From Bacteroidia bacterium (lineage in GTDB: Bacteria; Bacteroidota; Bacteroidia; B-17B0; Aurantibacillaceae), in NCBI GenBank assembly GCA_018000995.1, contig JAGNIU010000014.1, positions 1 to 64,000 on the forward strand: a stretch of DNA of 64,000 nucleotides, given 5' to 3'. This document shows, in pieces, positions 51,988 to 61,400 of this stretch. Numbering within the stretch: the first letter of the stretch is position 1; each line of letters opens with the position of its first letter. The notes beneath the pieces are model-generated. The model did no database searches. It saw nothing but the letters and a program-made list of their open reading frames with translations, and had not been told where the DNA came from. A program made the position numbers and the translations under genes.

Positions 51988-54042
51988 ATGAAAAAGCTGT
52001 TGATAGCCCTGATATTACTAAGTCCAAACCTTTTTTCGCAGAAGAAGAAAGCCTTAACGGATTCAACCGGACTAGGGATGGAAGAGGTTGTGATCACAGG
52101 AACGATGAAGGAAATTAGTAAAGATGATAGTCCGATAAACATAGATATCGTTACACCAAAACTTTTTCAAAAAACCGCCACCCCAAATTTATTTGAAGCA
52201 ACAGGAATGGTGAATGGCGTGAAGCCCCAAATTAATTGCAACGTTTGTAATACGGGCGACATTCACATTAACGGCATGGAAGGCCCCTACACTTTAATTT
52301 TAATTGACGGAATGCCAATTGTAAGCGGACTTTCTTCGGTGTACGGCTTAATGGGAATTCCCGCCAGTATGATGGAGCGTTTGGAAATTGCAAAAGGTCC
52401 GGCCGGAGCTTTGTATGGTTCGGAAGCAATGGGTGGAACAATAAATTTAATCACAAAAAATCCTGCGCTTGCTCCAAAGTTTTACGTGGATTATTTCGGA
52501 ACGTCTTATTTAGAAAATAATTTAGACATCAGTACAAAATTGAAAATTGGTAAGAAGGCAAATTTACTAAGCGGCGTTAATGTGTATTATTACGATTCGC
52601 CAATTGATATTAATAAGGATGGTTTTACAGATGTGACTTTGCAAAAGCGTATTTCAACTTTTAATAAAATTAGCTTTAACAGAAAAAATAATCGTGAGTT
52701 TAGTATTGCAGGACGTTATGTTTATGAAGATCGCTGGGGCGGACAAATGAATTGGGACAAAGAATTCAGAGGAGGTGATAGTGTTTATGGAGAAAGTATT
52801 TTTACGAACCGTGCAGAATTGATTGCGAAATACGAATGGCCTGTAAAAGAAAAAATTTACACACAACTCTCTTACAATTTACATGATCATGATTCCTATT
52901 ATGGAAAAACTTCTTTTATGGCTTTTCAGTCAACCGCATTTGCACAAACGTATTGGAATAAGCAATTGGGAAAACGAAAGCGTCATGATTTTTTAATGGG
53001 AATTGCTTATAAGAATTTGTGGTTCGATGATAACTCAGCGGTAACGCAAAGTAAAGATGGAAAGGTAAATATTCCGGAAAGCGCAAACACAGTTGGATTG
53101 TTTTTGCAAAACGAAATTACTTTAGACAGTTTATCAAAGCACAAATTACTTTTAGGTTTTAGAGGGGATTATAATGAGATATATAAATTTATTCCTTCGC
53201 CGCGAATCGCTTACAAATGGGCGCCATCCTATAAATTAATTTTCAGATTAAATTTTGGTACAGGATTTAGAATTGTGAATGTATTTACTGAAGACCACGC
53301 CGCCTTAACGGGCGCACGCGAAGTTGTTTTTGTTGATAAAATAAAGCCTGAACAATCTTATAATGGCTCATTAAATGTGGTTTACAAAATGAAGGCCACA
53401 AGAACCTCAATGATAATTTGGGACGCAAGCACATTTTATTATTATTTCACCAATAAAATTTATGGTAACTACGATATTGATCCAAACAAAGTGATTTATG
53501 ATAATTTAAGTGGTTATGCTTTTTCACGTGGCGCATCATTAAACGCATCTTTAGTTGGTACAGGAAACTTCAAATTTAATTTAGGCGCTACTTATGCCGA
53601 TGTACAAAACATAACAAAGGACAGTACAGGAAAAGAAGTTGCTAGTTGGCAATTACAATCTCCGCGCTGGAGTGGCAACATAATTGTGGGATATACTTTC
53701 CCAAAACCAAATATTAAATTGGATGTAACAGGTAATTGGTACGGTCCGCAACGTTTGCCAACTTTACCAAATGATTATCGTCCGGAATATTCTCCATGGT
53801 TTTGTTTATTAAATTTTCAAATCTCAAAAACCTTCAACGATAAATTCGAAATTTATTTAGGCGCAAAGAACATTTTAAATTTCTTACCGGAAAATCCAAT
53901 CATGCGCGCCAACGATCCTTTTGATAAGAAAGTAGATAATGTTATTGATAATCCAAACGGTTACACATTCGACCCTTCTTATAATTACGCGCCTATACAA
54001 GGAATAAGGGTTTATGGGGGATTAAGGCTTACGTTAAATTAA
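51988..54042 (+). CDS. TonB-dependent receptor under DtxR-type control
   Basis: The product has 684 residues: a signal peptide (about 1-17), a plug domain (about 30-150: EVVITGTMKEISKDDSPI at its TonB-box side; GPYTLILIDGMPIVSG; MERLEIAKGPAGALYGSEAMGG) and a C-terminal barrel ending IRVYGGLRLTLN. The plug contains NCNVCNTGD, a CxxC pair that could bind metal or form a disulfide. The divergent DtxR-type regulator and operator make iron, manganese or a siderophore the likely substrate class. Confidence 0.9.
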   Translation: MKKLLIALILLSPNLFSQKKKALTDSTGLGMEEVVITGTMKEISKDDSPINIDIVTPKLFQKTATPNLFEATGMVNGVKPQINCNVCNTGDIHINGMEGPYTLILIDGMPIVSGLSSVYGLMGIPASMMERLEIAKGPAGALYGSEAMGGTINLITKNPALAPKFYVDYFGTSYLENNLDISTKLKIGKKANLLSGVNVYYYDSPIDINKDGFTDVTLQKRISTFNKISFNRKNNREFSIAGRYVYEDRWGGQMNWDKEFRGGDSVYGESIFTNRAELIAKYEWPVKEKIYTQLSYNLHDHDSYYGKTSFMAFQSTAFAQTYWNKQLGKRKRHDFLMGIAYKNLWFDDNSAVTQSKDGKVNIPESANTVGLFLQNEITLDSLSKHKLLLGFRGDYNEIYKFIPSPRIAYKWAPSYKLIFRLNFGTGFRIVNVFTEDHAALTGAREVVFVDKIKPEQSYNGSLNVVYKMKATRTSMIIWDASTFYYYFTNKIYGNYDIDPNKVIYDNLSGYAFSRGASLNASLVGTGNFKFNLGATYADVQNITKDSTGKEVASWQLQSPRWSGNIIVGYTFPKPNIKLDVTGNWYGPQRLPTLPNDYRPEYSPWFCLLNFQISKTFNDKFEIYLGAKNILNFLPENPIMRANDPFDKKVDNVIDNPNGYTFDPSYNYAPIQGIRVYGGLRLTLN

Positions 54043-54090
54043 CCCCTCCGTCGCTGCGCGCCACCTCCCCTTGGTAAGTGGAGGAAAATT
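54043..54090 (+). repeat. REP-like intergenic repeat, left copy
   Basis: ACCCCTCCGTCGCTGCGCG followed by CCACCTCC, a short loop and a GGAGG arm. It is a diverged reverse complement of the right copy at 54179-54224. From memory, this kind of repeat recurs between genes in many Bacteroidota. Confidence 0.6.
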
Positions 54091-54178
54091 TCGCGTTTTT
54101 ATAATGAATTTGTTCGGCGTGAAATTATTGAATCGCTGATAATCTTAGTAGAAATTTCTTTTGTATGAATAAAACATT

Positions 54179-54224
54179 TCTCCCCCTTTACAAGGGGGAG
54201 TCCCGCCAAAGGCGGGGAGGGGGT
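54179..54224 (-). repeat. REP-like intergenic repeat, right copy
   Basis: TCTCCCCCTTTACAAGGGGGAG is followed by CCCGCCAAAGGCGGGG and AGGGGGT: two adjacent strong hairpins. It is in opposite orientation to the left copy and ends at the stop of the caspase gene; it also serves as a likely terminator between convergent genes. Confidence 0.7.
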
Positions 54225-54225
54225 C

Positions 54226-57200
54226 TTACCAAAGCTCATAATCCAAAACGGTATTCTCAACCCGATAAGTCGGCGTTTGTTTTCCGTTAGAAAGTTGATT
54301 TACTTCTTCGGCCACAAATTTTTGCAATTCGCTTAGCATAATTTTTTGATCTTTATTTGCATCAGCTTTTCCTTTAGTCATGCCATCAATTAAACAATGA
54401 GTAAACAAACCGTTATTCCACTTCTCACCTTCAAAAGCAGCTTCTGTTCCGCCTGCAGAAGAAATAATTGTTGCGCCTGAATTCTGACGTAAATCCGAGA
54501 AAATTGATTTCGACATTTCTAAGGCGGTACTTTGTACAAATGTTGTTCCTGAAATTCGGATATCGCGTTTATCTTTTTGTGGTTTATCATCGCCATCCAT
54601 TTCATAAATATCTTCATCTACTTCCCCACTAAAACAAGCATCCACAAACATTAATTTGCGAATAGGTTTCATTGTTTTGAATAACGTTTCAAATTCTTTA
54701 AAGTTTACCGAATTTATTTTAGGGTCAGTGAAATCAGTATAATGTGTAGGGAAGTAATAACTCAAGTCATCATCCAAATAACCGTGTCCCGCAAAAAACA
54801 CCATTACTACATCGTTAATAGTTGCTTTCGCGAAAAAGTCTTTTAATAGTTTTACGGAATCTGTTGTGAAAGATTTATTAAATAATTTCTTCACCTCAAT
54901 TTTACCAAACGATTTTGAGTTAACCATTGTTTTCGAAACATCACTCGCGTCTTTAACAGCATAAGATAAATCGAATTTTGTATTCTTAAATTTTTCGCTG
55001 GCAATCACCACTAAATATAAATTGGGTTTTACATTGCTGGTGTTGTTAAATAAACGTGGCACACGGGGGGCTTCTAGCCCCGCCTCATCCTTTGCAATAA
55101 ATTCGAAACGGTTAATTCCTGAAGCACTTTCCAGTTTAATTGTTTTTTCATAATGAGAACTTTGTTCTTCTGGAATTTTTTCTGTAAAAACTACGGTGCC
55201 ATTATTCAGAACATCTAATTGTTTTAATTTAGTGGCGCCTTTATTAACGCTGACGTTAAAACTTACAGCGCCACCTTTTTCCTCTTGTAATTTTACATAT
55301 TGAAATTCAGGAGCAGCAGAAAAATTAATATTAGCGCCGGGCTTTATATTTAATACACGCATACGTTTTAAATATGCTGTTTCATAAGCTTTGATCAAAG
55401 AACTATCCTTACATCCAAAAGCACGCAATACTTGATGAGGTTGATTTAAATACGCATCAAATTGCTCGAAACTATAAATCTCACTCTGGCGTTTAAAACG
55501 GATGTTCTTAATAAAATCTTTTGAACCCATGTATTTATAATCGGGAGTTATCATAAAAAAATTATCGTTCACTGCATTAGCTAACGAGCCGATTACTTTT
55601 TTCTTTTTCAAATCCACAAACATGGCGAGCGAAGAAGAAGAGCCTGTAATAATAACCTGCTCCAATTCCTCAATGAAAAAACAATTCGGCATTAAAATTT
55701 TGGAATCGCTTAAATTAAATATTTGTTCTCCTGTTTTGTCAAATATCTTAAAGTCTTTTCCCATGGCATCACTTAAAGCAAAATAATTTCCATTATCGCT
55801 TGTGTAATGCGTTGTGGCAAGTTCTTTCGATTTAATTAAAGTTTTTGAAAGAAGTTCTGCACCCGTTTCTGTATTGTATTCGGTGTACATACTTTCCTGA
55901 AGATTATCAGTACTGCCAATATTGTATATTAAATACCAGATGCAAATTTTGGCACCATTGTCTTTTATTTTTATATCATAAGGATAATAGGTCTCCGCAA
56001 AATCTTTGACTATCTTTTTTGAAGTCATATCAATTTTCACAATAGCGTTTACAGGCATATCCACTTCTGTGCCGCTAAAGTTTTTCTTTTTTGTGACTTG
56101 AGCAGAGGTGTACAAAAATTTATTGTCGGGACTTAATATAACCGGAGCAGTCACCAACCAGTTCTCACTTTCATATTCCGTCTTTTTAGTTTTTCGGTTA
56201 ACGATTTTAAATTTTCCTGCATCTGGCACAAAGACTAAATCTTTCGTGAAGTTTATTATTTTGTATTGGTTGCTTACAGCAAGAGAGTACATTCCCGTAT
56301 AAGTTTCCTCAGCTAAAGTTTTTAAGTTGATGATATGAAGCGAAGTATAATCGGCATAATAAAATTCACCGTTTAAAAAGCCGCTCGCTGCCGCAAATAC
56401 GTTTTTCTTAATGGTTCGGGTATATTTCTTTTTAAGAATATTGTAAATAGAAAGATTAAAATTCGGATATGCTTTTCCCGAACAAACCACGACTTCTGAA
56501 TCACTCAGAAAAAACAAATTGTAAACAGAGGTAGAATCTTTTCCGCTTGCGTCTTTTATTTCGGCGTACTTACTGAAATTATTTAAGTCCCAAATATACG
56601 CTGAGACATTTCCTTTTGTGTACAACCAGCGTTTATTCGGACTAATCCCCGCAAAGTAAATTGGATTATCCATGGCGGGGCGCTCTGAAATGACTTGCAT
56701 GTTCGCCGTATTGTAAACACGGAGAGCTTTATAAGAAGTATATCCATTCGTAATTAAACGTTTCCCTTCAGAAGAGAATTTAATGTGCTGAAAAATCCCG
56801 GGAGTTTGTTTAATTAGCTGTCCTGTCTTCAAATCAATAAACTTAATTCCCTTGATTGTAGCAAATGCAGCTTGCGAAGACCCCGGATGTAAATCCATAT
56901 CAAAGATATATTCTTCGTTAAAATTTTTTGTATCAGGATTTCCTAAAGCCTTTGGTTTACGAAGGTATTGCTGGTTTTGCGGACTCGAATAGTATGCCAT
57001 GTATTGTTTCGGCATCATTACCTCATAGATAATTTTATTAGTCTCAAGGTTGAGAATAAAATAATTATCAGCAGTCTGACAAAACAAAAGCGAGTCGCGG
57101 ATTTTTAAACGTGTTACGCTGGCAATGTCACTAAGAATCGTTGTCGTTTGTGTGAGATTGGAAACAGGATGTTTTATTAAAGAAGTAATTGTTCCGGATG

Positions 57201-57765
57201 AAATAGCTAAAATCACTTCCTGTTTTTTTGGAAAAGCCGCGGCATGTAAAACATAATCTGTAACTGGTAAGTTGCTGGACGAAACAGCTTTTTTCTCATT
57301 CACATCAAACAACAAACTAAAAGAACCAATACTTATGTAAGCAACGTTTCCTTTTCCTGTAAAGAAGCAACCGCTAATAGGCAAACTTCCATAATACTCA
57401 CTGTTAGGCTGACCTTTAATTAACTCAGCAGTATTCGATTTAAAAACTAATTCCAGTTTTTGGTCCTTGAAACTATAAACTAACAATTCGTTATTTGCAC
57501 ACACCATTAATAAATCTCCACTAGGATTAATGGATAGATTTTTAGCGAGATAGGGTAAATCAACTTCGTCAACAATTTCAGAAGTCTCGGTATTTAATAC
57601 GCTAAGCGCATTTGAACAAACAACAAAATGTTTTTCGCCTGGCAGAAACTGCACAAAATCCATATACGAAAAACCAAAATCTTTAGGGATAATGATTTTT
57701 ATGTCCTGCAATTGAGAGAAGGATTTGAGGGAGAATAATAGGAGAAAAAATAAAAAGCGTTTCAT
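54226..57765 (-). CDS. Secreted WD40-like repeat protein with C-terminal caspase (C14) domain
   Basis: The product has 1179 residues: a signal peptide (1-18), then about 700 residues of WD40/propeller-like repeats (for example DLLMVCANNELLVYSFKDQKLELVF; GISPNKRWLYTKGNVSAYIWDLN). A beta-sandwich linker (about 830-930) precedes a caspase-fold domain (about 935-1179) with catalytic His in VVMVFFAGHGYLDD (about 992) and Cys in KLMFVDACFSGEVDED (about 1043). Both dyad residues are intact. A periplasmic or surface metacaspase-like peptidase is predicted; its substrate is unknown. It is preceded by a perfect -7 box. Confidence 0.88.
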   Translation of the reverse strand: MKRFLFFLLLFSLKSFSQLQDIKIIIPKDFGFSYMDFVQFLPGEKHFVVCSNALSVLNTETSEIVDEVDLPYLAKNLSINPSGDLLMVCANNELLVYSFKDQKLELVFKSNTAELIKGQPNSEYYGSLPISGCFFTGKGNVAYISIGSFSLLFDVNEKKAVSSSNLPVTDYVLHAAAFPKKQEVILAISSGTITSLIKHPVSNLTQTTTILSDIASVTRLKIRDSLLFCQTADNYFILNLETNKIIYEVMMPKQYMAYYSSPQNQQYLRKPKALGNPDTKNFNEEYIFDMDLHPGSSQAAFATIKGIKFIDLKTGQLIKQTPGIFQHIKFSSEGKRLITNGYTSYKALRVYNTANMQVISERPAMDNPIYFAGISPNKRWLYTKGNVSAYIWDLNNFSKYAEIKDASGKDSTSVYNLFFLSDSEVVVCSGKAYPNFNLSIYNILKKKYTRTIKKNVFAAASGFLNGEFYYADYTSLHIINLKTLAEETYTGMYSLAVSNQYKIINFTKDLVFVPDAGKFKIVNRKTKKTEYESENWLVTAPVILSPDNKFLYTSAQVTKKKNFSGTEVDMPVNAIVKIDMTSKKIVKDFAETYYPYDIKIKDNGAKICIWYLIYNIGSTDNLQESMYTEYNTETGAELLSKTLIKSKELATTHYTSDNGNYFALSDAMGKDFKIFDKTGEQIFNLSDSKILMPNCFFIEELEQVIITGSSSSLAMFVDLKKKKVIGSLANAVNDNFFMITPDYKYMGSKDFIKNIRFKRQSEIYSFEQFDAYLNQPHQVLRAFGCKDSSLIKAYETAYLKRMRVLNIKPGANINFSAAPEFQYVKLQEEKGGAVSFNVSVNKGATKLKQLDVLNNGTVVFTEKIPEEQSSHYEKTIKLESASGINRFEFIAKDEAGLEAPRVPRLFNNTSNVKPNLYLVVIASEKFKNTKFDLSYAVKDASDVSKTMVNSKSFGKIEVKKLFNKSFTTDSVKLLKDFFAKATINDVVMVFFAGHGYLDDDLSYYFPTHYTDFTDPKINSVNFKEFETLFKTMKPIRKLMFVDACFSGEVDEDIYEMDGDDKPQKDKRDIRISGTTFVQSTALEMSKSIFSDLRQNSGATIISSAGGTEAAFEGEKWNNGLFTHCLIDGMTKGKADANKDQKIMLSELQKFVAEEVNQLSNGKQTPTYRVENTVLDYELW

Positions 57766-57770
57766 TAAAT

Positions 57771-57778
57771 CAAAGGTA
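57771..57778 (-). promoter_or_regulatory. -7 box of the caspase gene promoter
   Basis: TACCTTTG on the minus strand ends 5 nt before the ATG at 57765; leader very short or absent. Confidence 0.5.
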
Positions 57779-57814
57779 TAAGAAATTTGATTGTTTTTGT
57801 ATATTTACAACAGC

Positions 57815-58690
57815 ATGTTAAAGAAGCTTTACTTCACACTCTTGTTCTTACCCATTTTTCTTGGGGCGCAAAACTATCCTGCCAAACCAAGTAATTATGT
57901 TAATGATGAAACGGGTACTTTAACACAAGAGCAACAAAACACTTTGAATGCTAAACTAAGAGTATTTGAGGACACCACTACTAATCAAATTTTTGTTTAC
58001 ATGACTGCCTCTCTCAACGGGGAAGACCTTGCGCAGTATAGTCAGGACATATTTCATAATTGGAAAATAGGACAAAAGGGTAAGAACAACGGAGTACTCA
58101 TTGCTATTTTTAAAGATGACCGTAAATTCAGAATTCAAACCGGTTTGGGTTTAGAAGGGGCTTTACCGGATTTATTGACTAAGCGTATTCAAGATAATGA
58201 AATGCGTCCGTTGTTTAAGCAGGGCGATTATTTTGGCGGGATCAATGCAGGAATAGATATGTTGGCTTATTATTGTGGTCACGAATTTAATCCTGATTTA
58301 ATAAAAGATCAAGGACAAGTAGCCCCCGAAGAGGTAGATTATGGAAAAGGAACATCGGGAGTTTTAATAGGATACGGAATCAATTTAGTTTTGTTTTTAG
58401 TTTTATGTTTAGTGCTCTATGGCAAATCAGCAAAAAAACGTAGCAGCACCGCAACAACTATTTGGTTGATAATAGGAATAGTTCTTGCGTTAATTCCTTG
58501 TCTTGGTGGAATTATAATTTTTGTGATGTGTGGTTTACTTGCGAACTTAAAAGGAGGCGGAGGCTTTTCAAGTAGCAGTTCTTCCTGGAGCAGTTCAGAT
58601 TCATCTTCATCGTGGAGCTCATCTTCCTCTGATTTTGGAGGAGGTGGTGGCGGAGATTCAGGTGGCGGTGGAAGTAGTAGTGATTGGTAG
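57815..58690 (+). CDS. TPM-domain (YgcG-family) membrane protein with Gly/Ser-rich tail
   Basis: The product has 291 residues: a signal peptide (about 1-18), a TPM domain (about 25-160: YVNDETGTLTQEQQNTLNAKL, QIFVYMTASLNGE, KDDRKFRIQTGLGLEG), two transmembrane helices (about 185-205 and 215-245) and a C-terminal tail of Ser/Gly/Asp ending GGGGSSSDW. This is the YgcG architecture; the TPM domain is linked to phosphatase or photosystem II repair activity in other lineages. Its role here is unknown. The ATG at 57815 was chosen over 57791 for the signal peptide. Confidence 0.87.
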   Translation: MLKKLYFTLLFLPIFLGAQNYPAKPSNYVNDETGTLTQEQQNTLNAKLRVFEDTTTNQIFVYMTASLNGEDLAQYSQDIFHNWKIGQKGKNNGVLIAIFKDDRKFRIQTGLGLEGALPDLLTKRIQDNEMRPLFKQGDYFGGINAGIDMLAYYCGHEFNPDLIKDQGQVAPEEVDYGKGTSGVLIGYGINLVLFLVLCLVLYGKSAKKRSSTATTIWLIIGIVLALIPCLGGIIIFVMCGLLANLKGGGGFSSSSSSWSSSDSSSSWSSSSSDFGGGGGGDSGGGGSSSDW

Positions 58691-58694
58691 TCCT

Positions 58695-59084
58695 CTACAG
58701 CAAAGATTTTAGTAAAGCCTCAATTTTTCCAATGTAAGGCGAGTTTGGTTTTATCACCACTTGCTGAATAGTTTTCTTTCCTTTTTTGTGAATTAGTAAA
58801 CCCGTCATCATGGCACGATCTGTTTGTTGCTCAGCTTTTGCCGCAAACGCTTCCTTGAACAAAGTAGAAATTTTTTCAAAATCGGATTTAGAAAGTGATT
58901 TGCTTTTTGCTTCACCACCGCTGTAAGTTCCGCTTGAACTATTTTCTTTTGTTACAGGATCGTATTTAATTAGAGTTTCATTTATAATATAATTATTTGA
59001 ACTTCCATCAGAATAAATATAATTGACTTGTGCTGATAAAAATGTTGTCATAAATACAAAAGCAGCGGTGAATAATTTTTTCAT
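58695..59084 (-). CDS. Small secreted hypothetical protein in the hutU operon
   Basis: The product has 129 residues with a signal peptide ending FLSAQ, a region rich in Ser/Tyr (YIYSDGSSNNYII) and a helical part (LSKSDFEKISTLFKEAFAAK). No family was recognised. It begins 2 bp after the hutU stop, so it is probably cotranscribed; whether that reflects function is unclear. Confidence 0.7.
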   Translation of the reverse strand: MKKLFTAAFVFMTTFLSAQVNYIYSDGSSNNYIINETLIKYDPVTKENSSSGTYSGGEAKSKSLSKSDFEKISTLFKEAFAAKAEQQTDRAMMTGLLIHKKGKKTIQQVVIKPNSPYIGKIEALLKSLL

Positions 59085-59086
59085 AA

Positions 59087-61102
59087 TTAAAAATTTAAAT
59101 CGTTAAGCAAGCTATCATCTACTAAATTCGGCAGTGTGACTTTTAAATTTGGAGTACGTTCCATCTCACGCTTGATTGCGAATAGCGCTTCTTTATTTCT
59201 CGCCCAGCTTCTACGAGCAATTCCATTATTCACATCCCAGAATAACATTTGTTTTAATCTCCTGTCGGCATCATTACTTCCGTCTAGCACCAAACCAAAT
59301 CCTCCATTAATAACTTCGCCCCAGCCAACGCCACCGCCGTTATGTAAACTAATCCAAGTTGCACCGCGAAACGCATCACCGACAAAATTCTGTACAGCCA
59401 TGTCGGCCGTAAATTTAGAACCATCATAAATGTTGGATGTTTCTCTGTAAGGAGAATCTGTTCCGCTTACATCATGATGGTCTCTTCCTAAAACAACAGG
59501 CGCAGTAATTTTTCCTTCTGCAATAGCTTTATTAATTGCTTCTGCAATTTTTACACGCGCCTCACTATCTGCGTACAAAATACGCGCTTGTGAACCAACC
59601 ACTAAATTATTTTTCATCGCATCGCGAATCCAAATAATATTATCGCTTAATTGTTGTTTAATTTCTTCGGGAGCGGTTTTATGCATTGCTTCTAAAACGC
59701 CTAATGCAATTTCATCTGTCTTACGTAAATCATTTTCATTCGCACTTGTACACACCCAACGGAAAGGACCAAATCCATAATCAAAACACATCGGACCTAA
59801 AATATCCTGCACATACGAATTGTATTTGAATTCTCCTGCCGCTTTGTTTTTAAACACATCACCACCTGCGCGCGACACTTCTAATAAAAATGCATTTCCG
59901 TAATCGAAGAAGTACATTCCTTTTGCATGTAATGTATTTACAGCATTAATATGACGCACTAAAGTTTTCTGAACCTCTGTTTTGAATTGTGCGGGATTCT
60001 CCGCCATCATTTTATTGCTTTCCTCCAATGAAAAACCAGCTGGATAATATCCGCCCGCCCAAGGATTATGCAAAGATGTTTGATCGGAACCAATATCAAC
60101 TTTAATGTTTTCTTTTACCAATCGTTCCCACAAATCAACAACATTTCCCTGATACGCTAACGAAACAGCTTCTTTATCTGCAACAGCTTTTTTAATTCTT
60201 GGAATTAAATTATCTAAACTATCAAACACTTCATCCACCCATTTTTGTGAATGGCGAGTTGCCGTTGCTTTCGGATTTATCTCGGCTGTAACCGAGACTA
60301 ATCCTGCAATACGTGCAGCTTTTGGTTGCGCGCCACTCATACCACCTAATCCGGCAGTAATAAATAATTTTCCCTTTCTGTCTTCTTCTGATTTGGAAAT
60401 TTTTCTTGCGGCGTTCATCACGGTAATTGTTGTGCCATGAACAATTCCTTGCGGACCAATATACATGAACGAACCTGCAGTCATTTGTCCGTATTGTGTT
60501 ACGCCTAATGCATTAAACTTTTCCCAATCATCCGGCTTACTGTAATTCGGAATCATCATTCCATTTGTAACAACAACACGCGGCGCATCTTTGTGTGAGG
60601 GAAATAATCCCATCGGATGTCCGCTGTATAAAACCAAAGTTTGTTCATCTGTCATTGCTGACAAATATTGCATCGTCAATAAATACTGTGCCCAGTTTTG
60701 AAACACAGAACCATTTCCACCATAGGTAATTAATTCATGTGGATGCTGTGCCACCGCATAATCTAAATTATTACTAAGCATGTGCATGATGGCAGCAGCT
60801 TGTTTGCTTTGATGAGGATAATCGTTAATTGGTCGCGCGTAAATTTTATAATCAGGACGGAAACGATACATGTAAATTCGTCCGTATGTTTTTAATTCTT
60901 CTGCAAATTCTTTCGCCAAAACAGAATGATGTTTTGAATCGAAATAACGCAAGGCATTTCTAATCGCTAATTTTTTTTCATCAGCACTTAAAATATCTTT
61001 CCGCTTAGGTGCGTGATTGATTGTAGCATCAAAAGATTTGGCCGTCGGCAATTCCTTTGGTATTCCATTTAAAACATGTTGTTGAAATTCTTTTACATCC
61101 AT
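59087..61102 (-). CDS. hutU: Urocanate hydratase
   Basis: The product has 671 residues. It hydrates urocanate to imidazolone propionate with NAD+ in histidine degradation. Family landmarks are YGGNGSVFQNW, GPQGIVHGTT, ITAGLGGMSGAQPKA (NAD+ site), SLHNPWAGGYYPAGF, CFDYGFGPFRWVC and LHNGGGVGWGEVINGG. It is longer than Pseudomonas HutU (about 560) as usual in Bacteroidota. The ATG at 61102 follows a promoter and avoids a GTG at 61114 that lies in the -7 region. Other hut genes are not in this window. Confidence 0.94.
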   Translation of the reverse strand: MDVKEFQQHVLNGIPKELPTAKSFDATINHAPKRKDILSADEKKLAIRNALRYFDSKHHSVLAKEFAEELKTYGRIYMYRFRPDYKIYARPINDYPHQSKQAAAIMHMLSNNLDYAVAQHPHELITYGGNGSVFQNWAQYLLTMQYLSAMTDEQTLVLYSGHPMGLFPSHKDAPRVVVTNGMMIPNYSKPDDWEKFNALGVTQYGQMTAGSFMYIGPQGIVHGTTITVMNAARKISKSEEDRKGKLFITAGLGGMSGAQPKAARIAGLVSVTAEINPKATATRHSQKWVDEVFDSLDNLIPRIKKAVADKEAVSLAYQGNVVDLWERLVKENIKVDIGSDQTSLHNPWAGGYYPAGFSLEESNKMMAENPAQFKTEVQKTLVRHINAVNTLHAKGMYFFDYGNAFLLEVSRAGGDVFKNKAAGEFKYNSYVQDILGPMCFDYGFGPFRWVCTSANENDLRKTDEIALGVLEAMHKTAPEEIKQQLSDNIIWIRDAMKNNLVVGSQARILYADSEARVKIAEAINKAIAEGKITAPVVLGRDHHDVSGTDSPYRETSNIYDGSKFTADMAVQNFVGDAFRGATWISLHNGGGVGWGEVINGGFGLVLDGSNDADRRLKQMLFWDVNNGIARRSWARNKEALFAIKREMERTPNLKVTLPNLVDDSLLNDLNF

Positions 61103-61115
61103 AATACTCTTCACT

Positions 61116-61144
61116 CAAATTTAATATTTTTTGTCTTACAACAA
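61116..61144 (-). promoter_or_regulatory. hutU promoter
   Basis: On the minus strand TTG, 18 bp, TAAATTTG (61116-61123), a perfect -7 box, 13 nt before the ATG at 61102. Confidence 0.6.
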
Positions 61145-61169
61145 CCTAATTGTCAAATTGCCGAATTAT

Positions 61170-61343
61170 CTAATTCTTTTTATCCTTATCGAACTTCCCC
61201 GTTTTCACATTATAGCCATACGGACAATGTTTACAGCCGTTTTTACAGCAAAACCCTCGCTTTAAAAGGTATTTCTCAGTAAAAATCACGTAACCTTCCG
61301 GACTCAGGTAATAATCATCGGGGTCAAGCTCCTTATTAAACAT
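61170..61343 (-). CDS. Small DUF5522-family protein
   Basis: The product has 57 residues and is below common ORF length cut-offs. It reads MFNKELDPDDYYLSPEG at the start, then FTEKYLLKRGFCCKNG and CKHCPYGY: the conserved layout of DUF5522, with a Cys cluster (CC, then CxxC) that could bind zinc. It ends with a Lys-rich tail and TAG. The function is unknown. A -7 box TATTTTTG lies 4 nt before its ATG. It is divergent from the porin gene. Confidence 0.85.
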   Translation of the reverse strand: MFNKELDPDDYYLSPEGYVIFTEKYLLKRGFCCKNGCKHCPYGYNVKTGKFDKDKKN

Positions 61344-61347
61344 GATA

Positions 61348-61355
61348 CAAAAATA
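61348..61355 (-). promoter_or_regulatory. -7 box of the DUF5522 gene
   Basis: TATTTTTG on the minus strand, ending 4 nt before the ATG at 61343; leader very short or absent. Confidence 0.45.
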
Positions 61356-61387
61356 CGATTAGCAGGCACAATGAGAAAAGAAATTGT

Positions 61388-61395
61388 TAGTTTTG
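61388..61395 (+). promoter_or_regulatory. -7 box of the porin-murI operon
   Basis: TAGTTTTG matches TAnnTTTG, 5 nt before the ATG at 61401, so the upstream in-frame ATG at 61371 is unlikely to be used. Confidence 0.45.
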
Positions 61396-61400
61396 TATCA

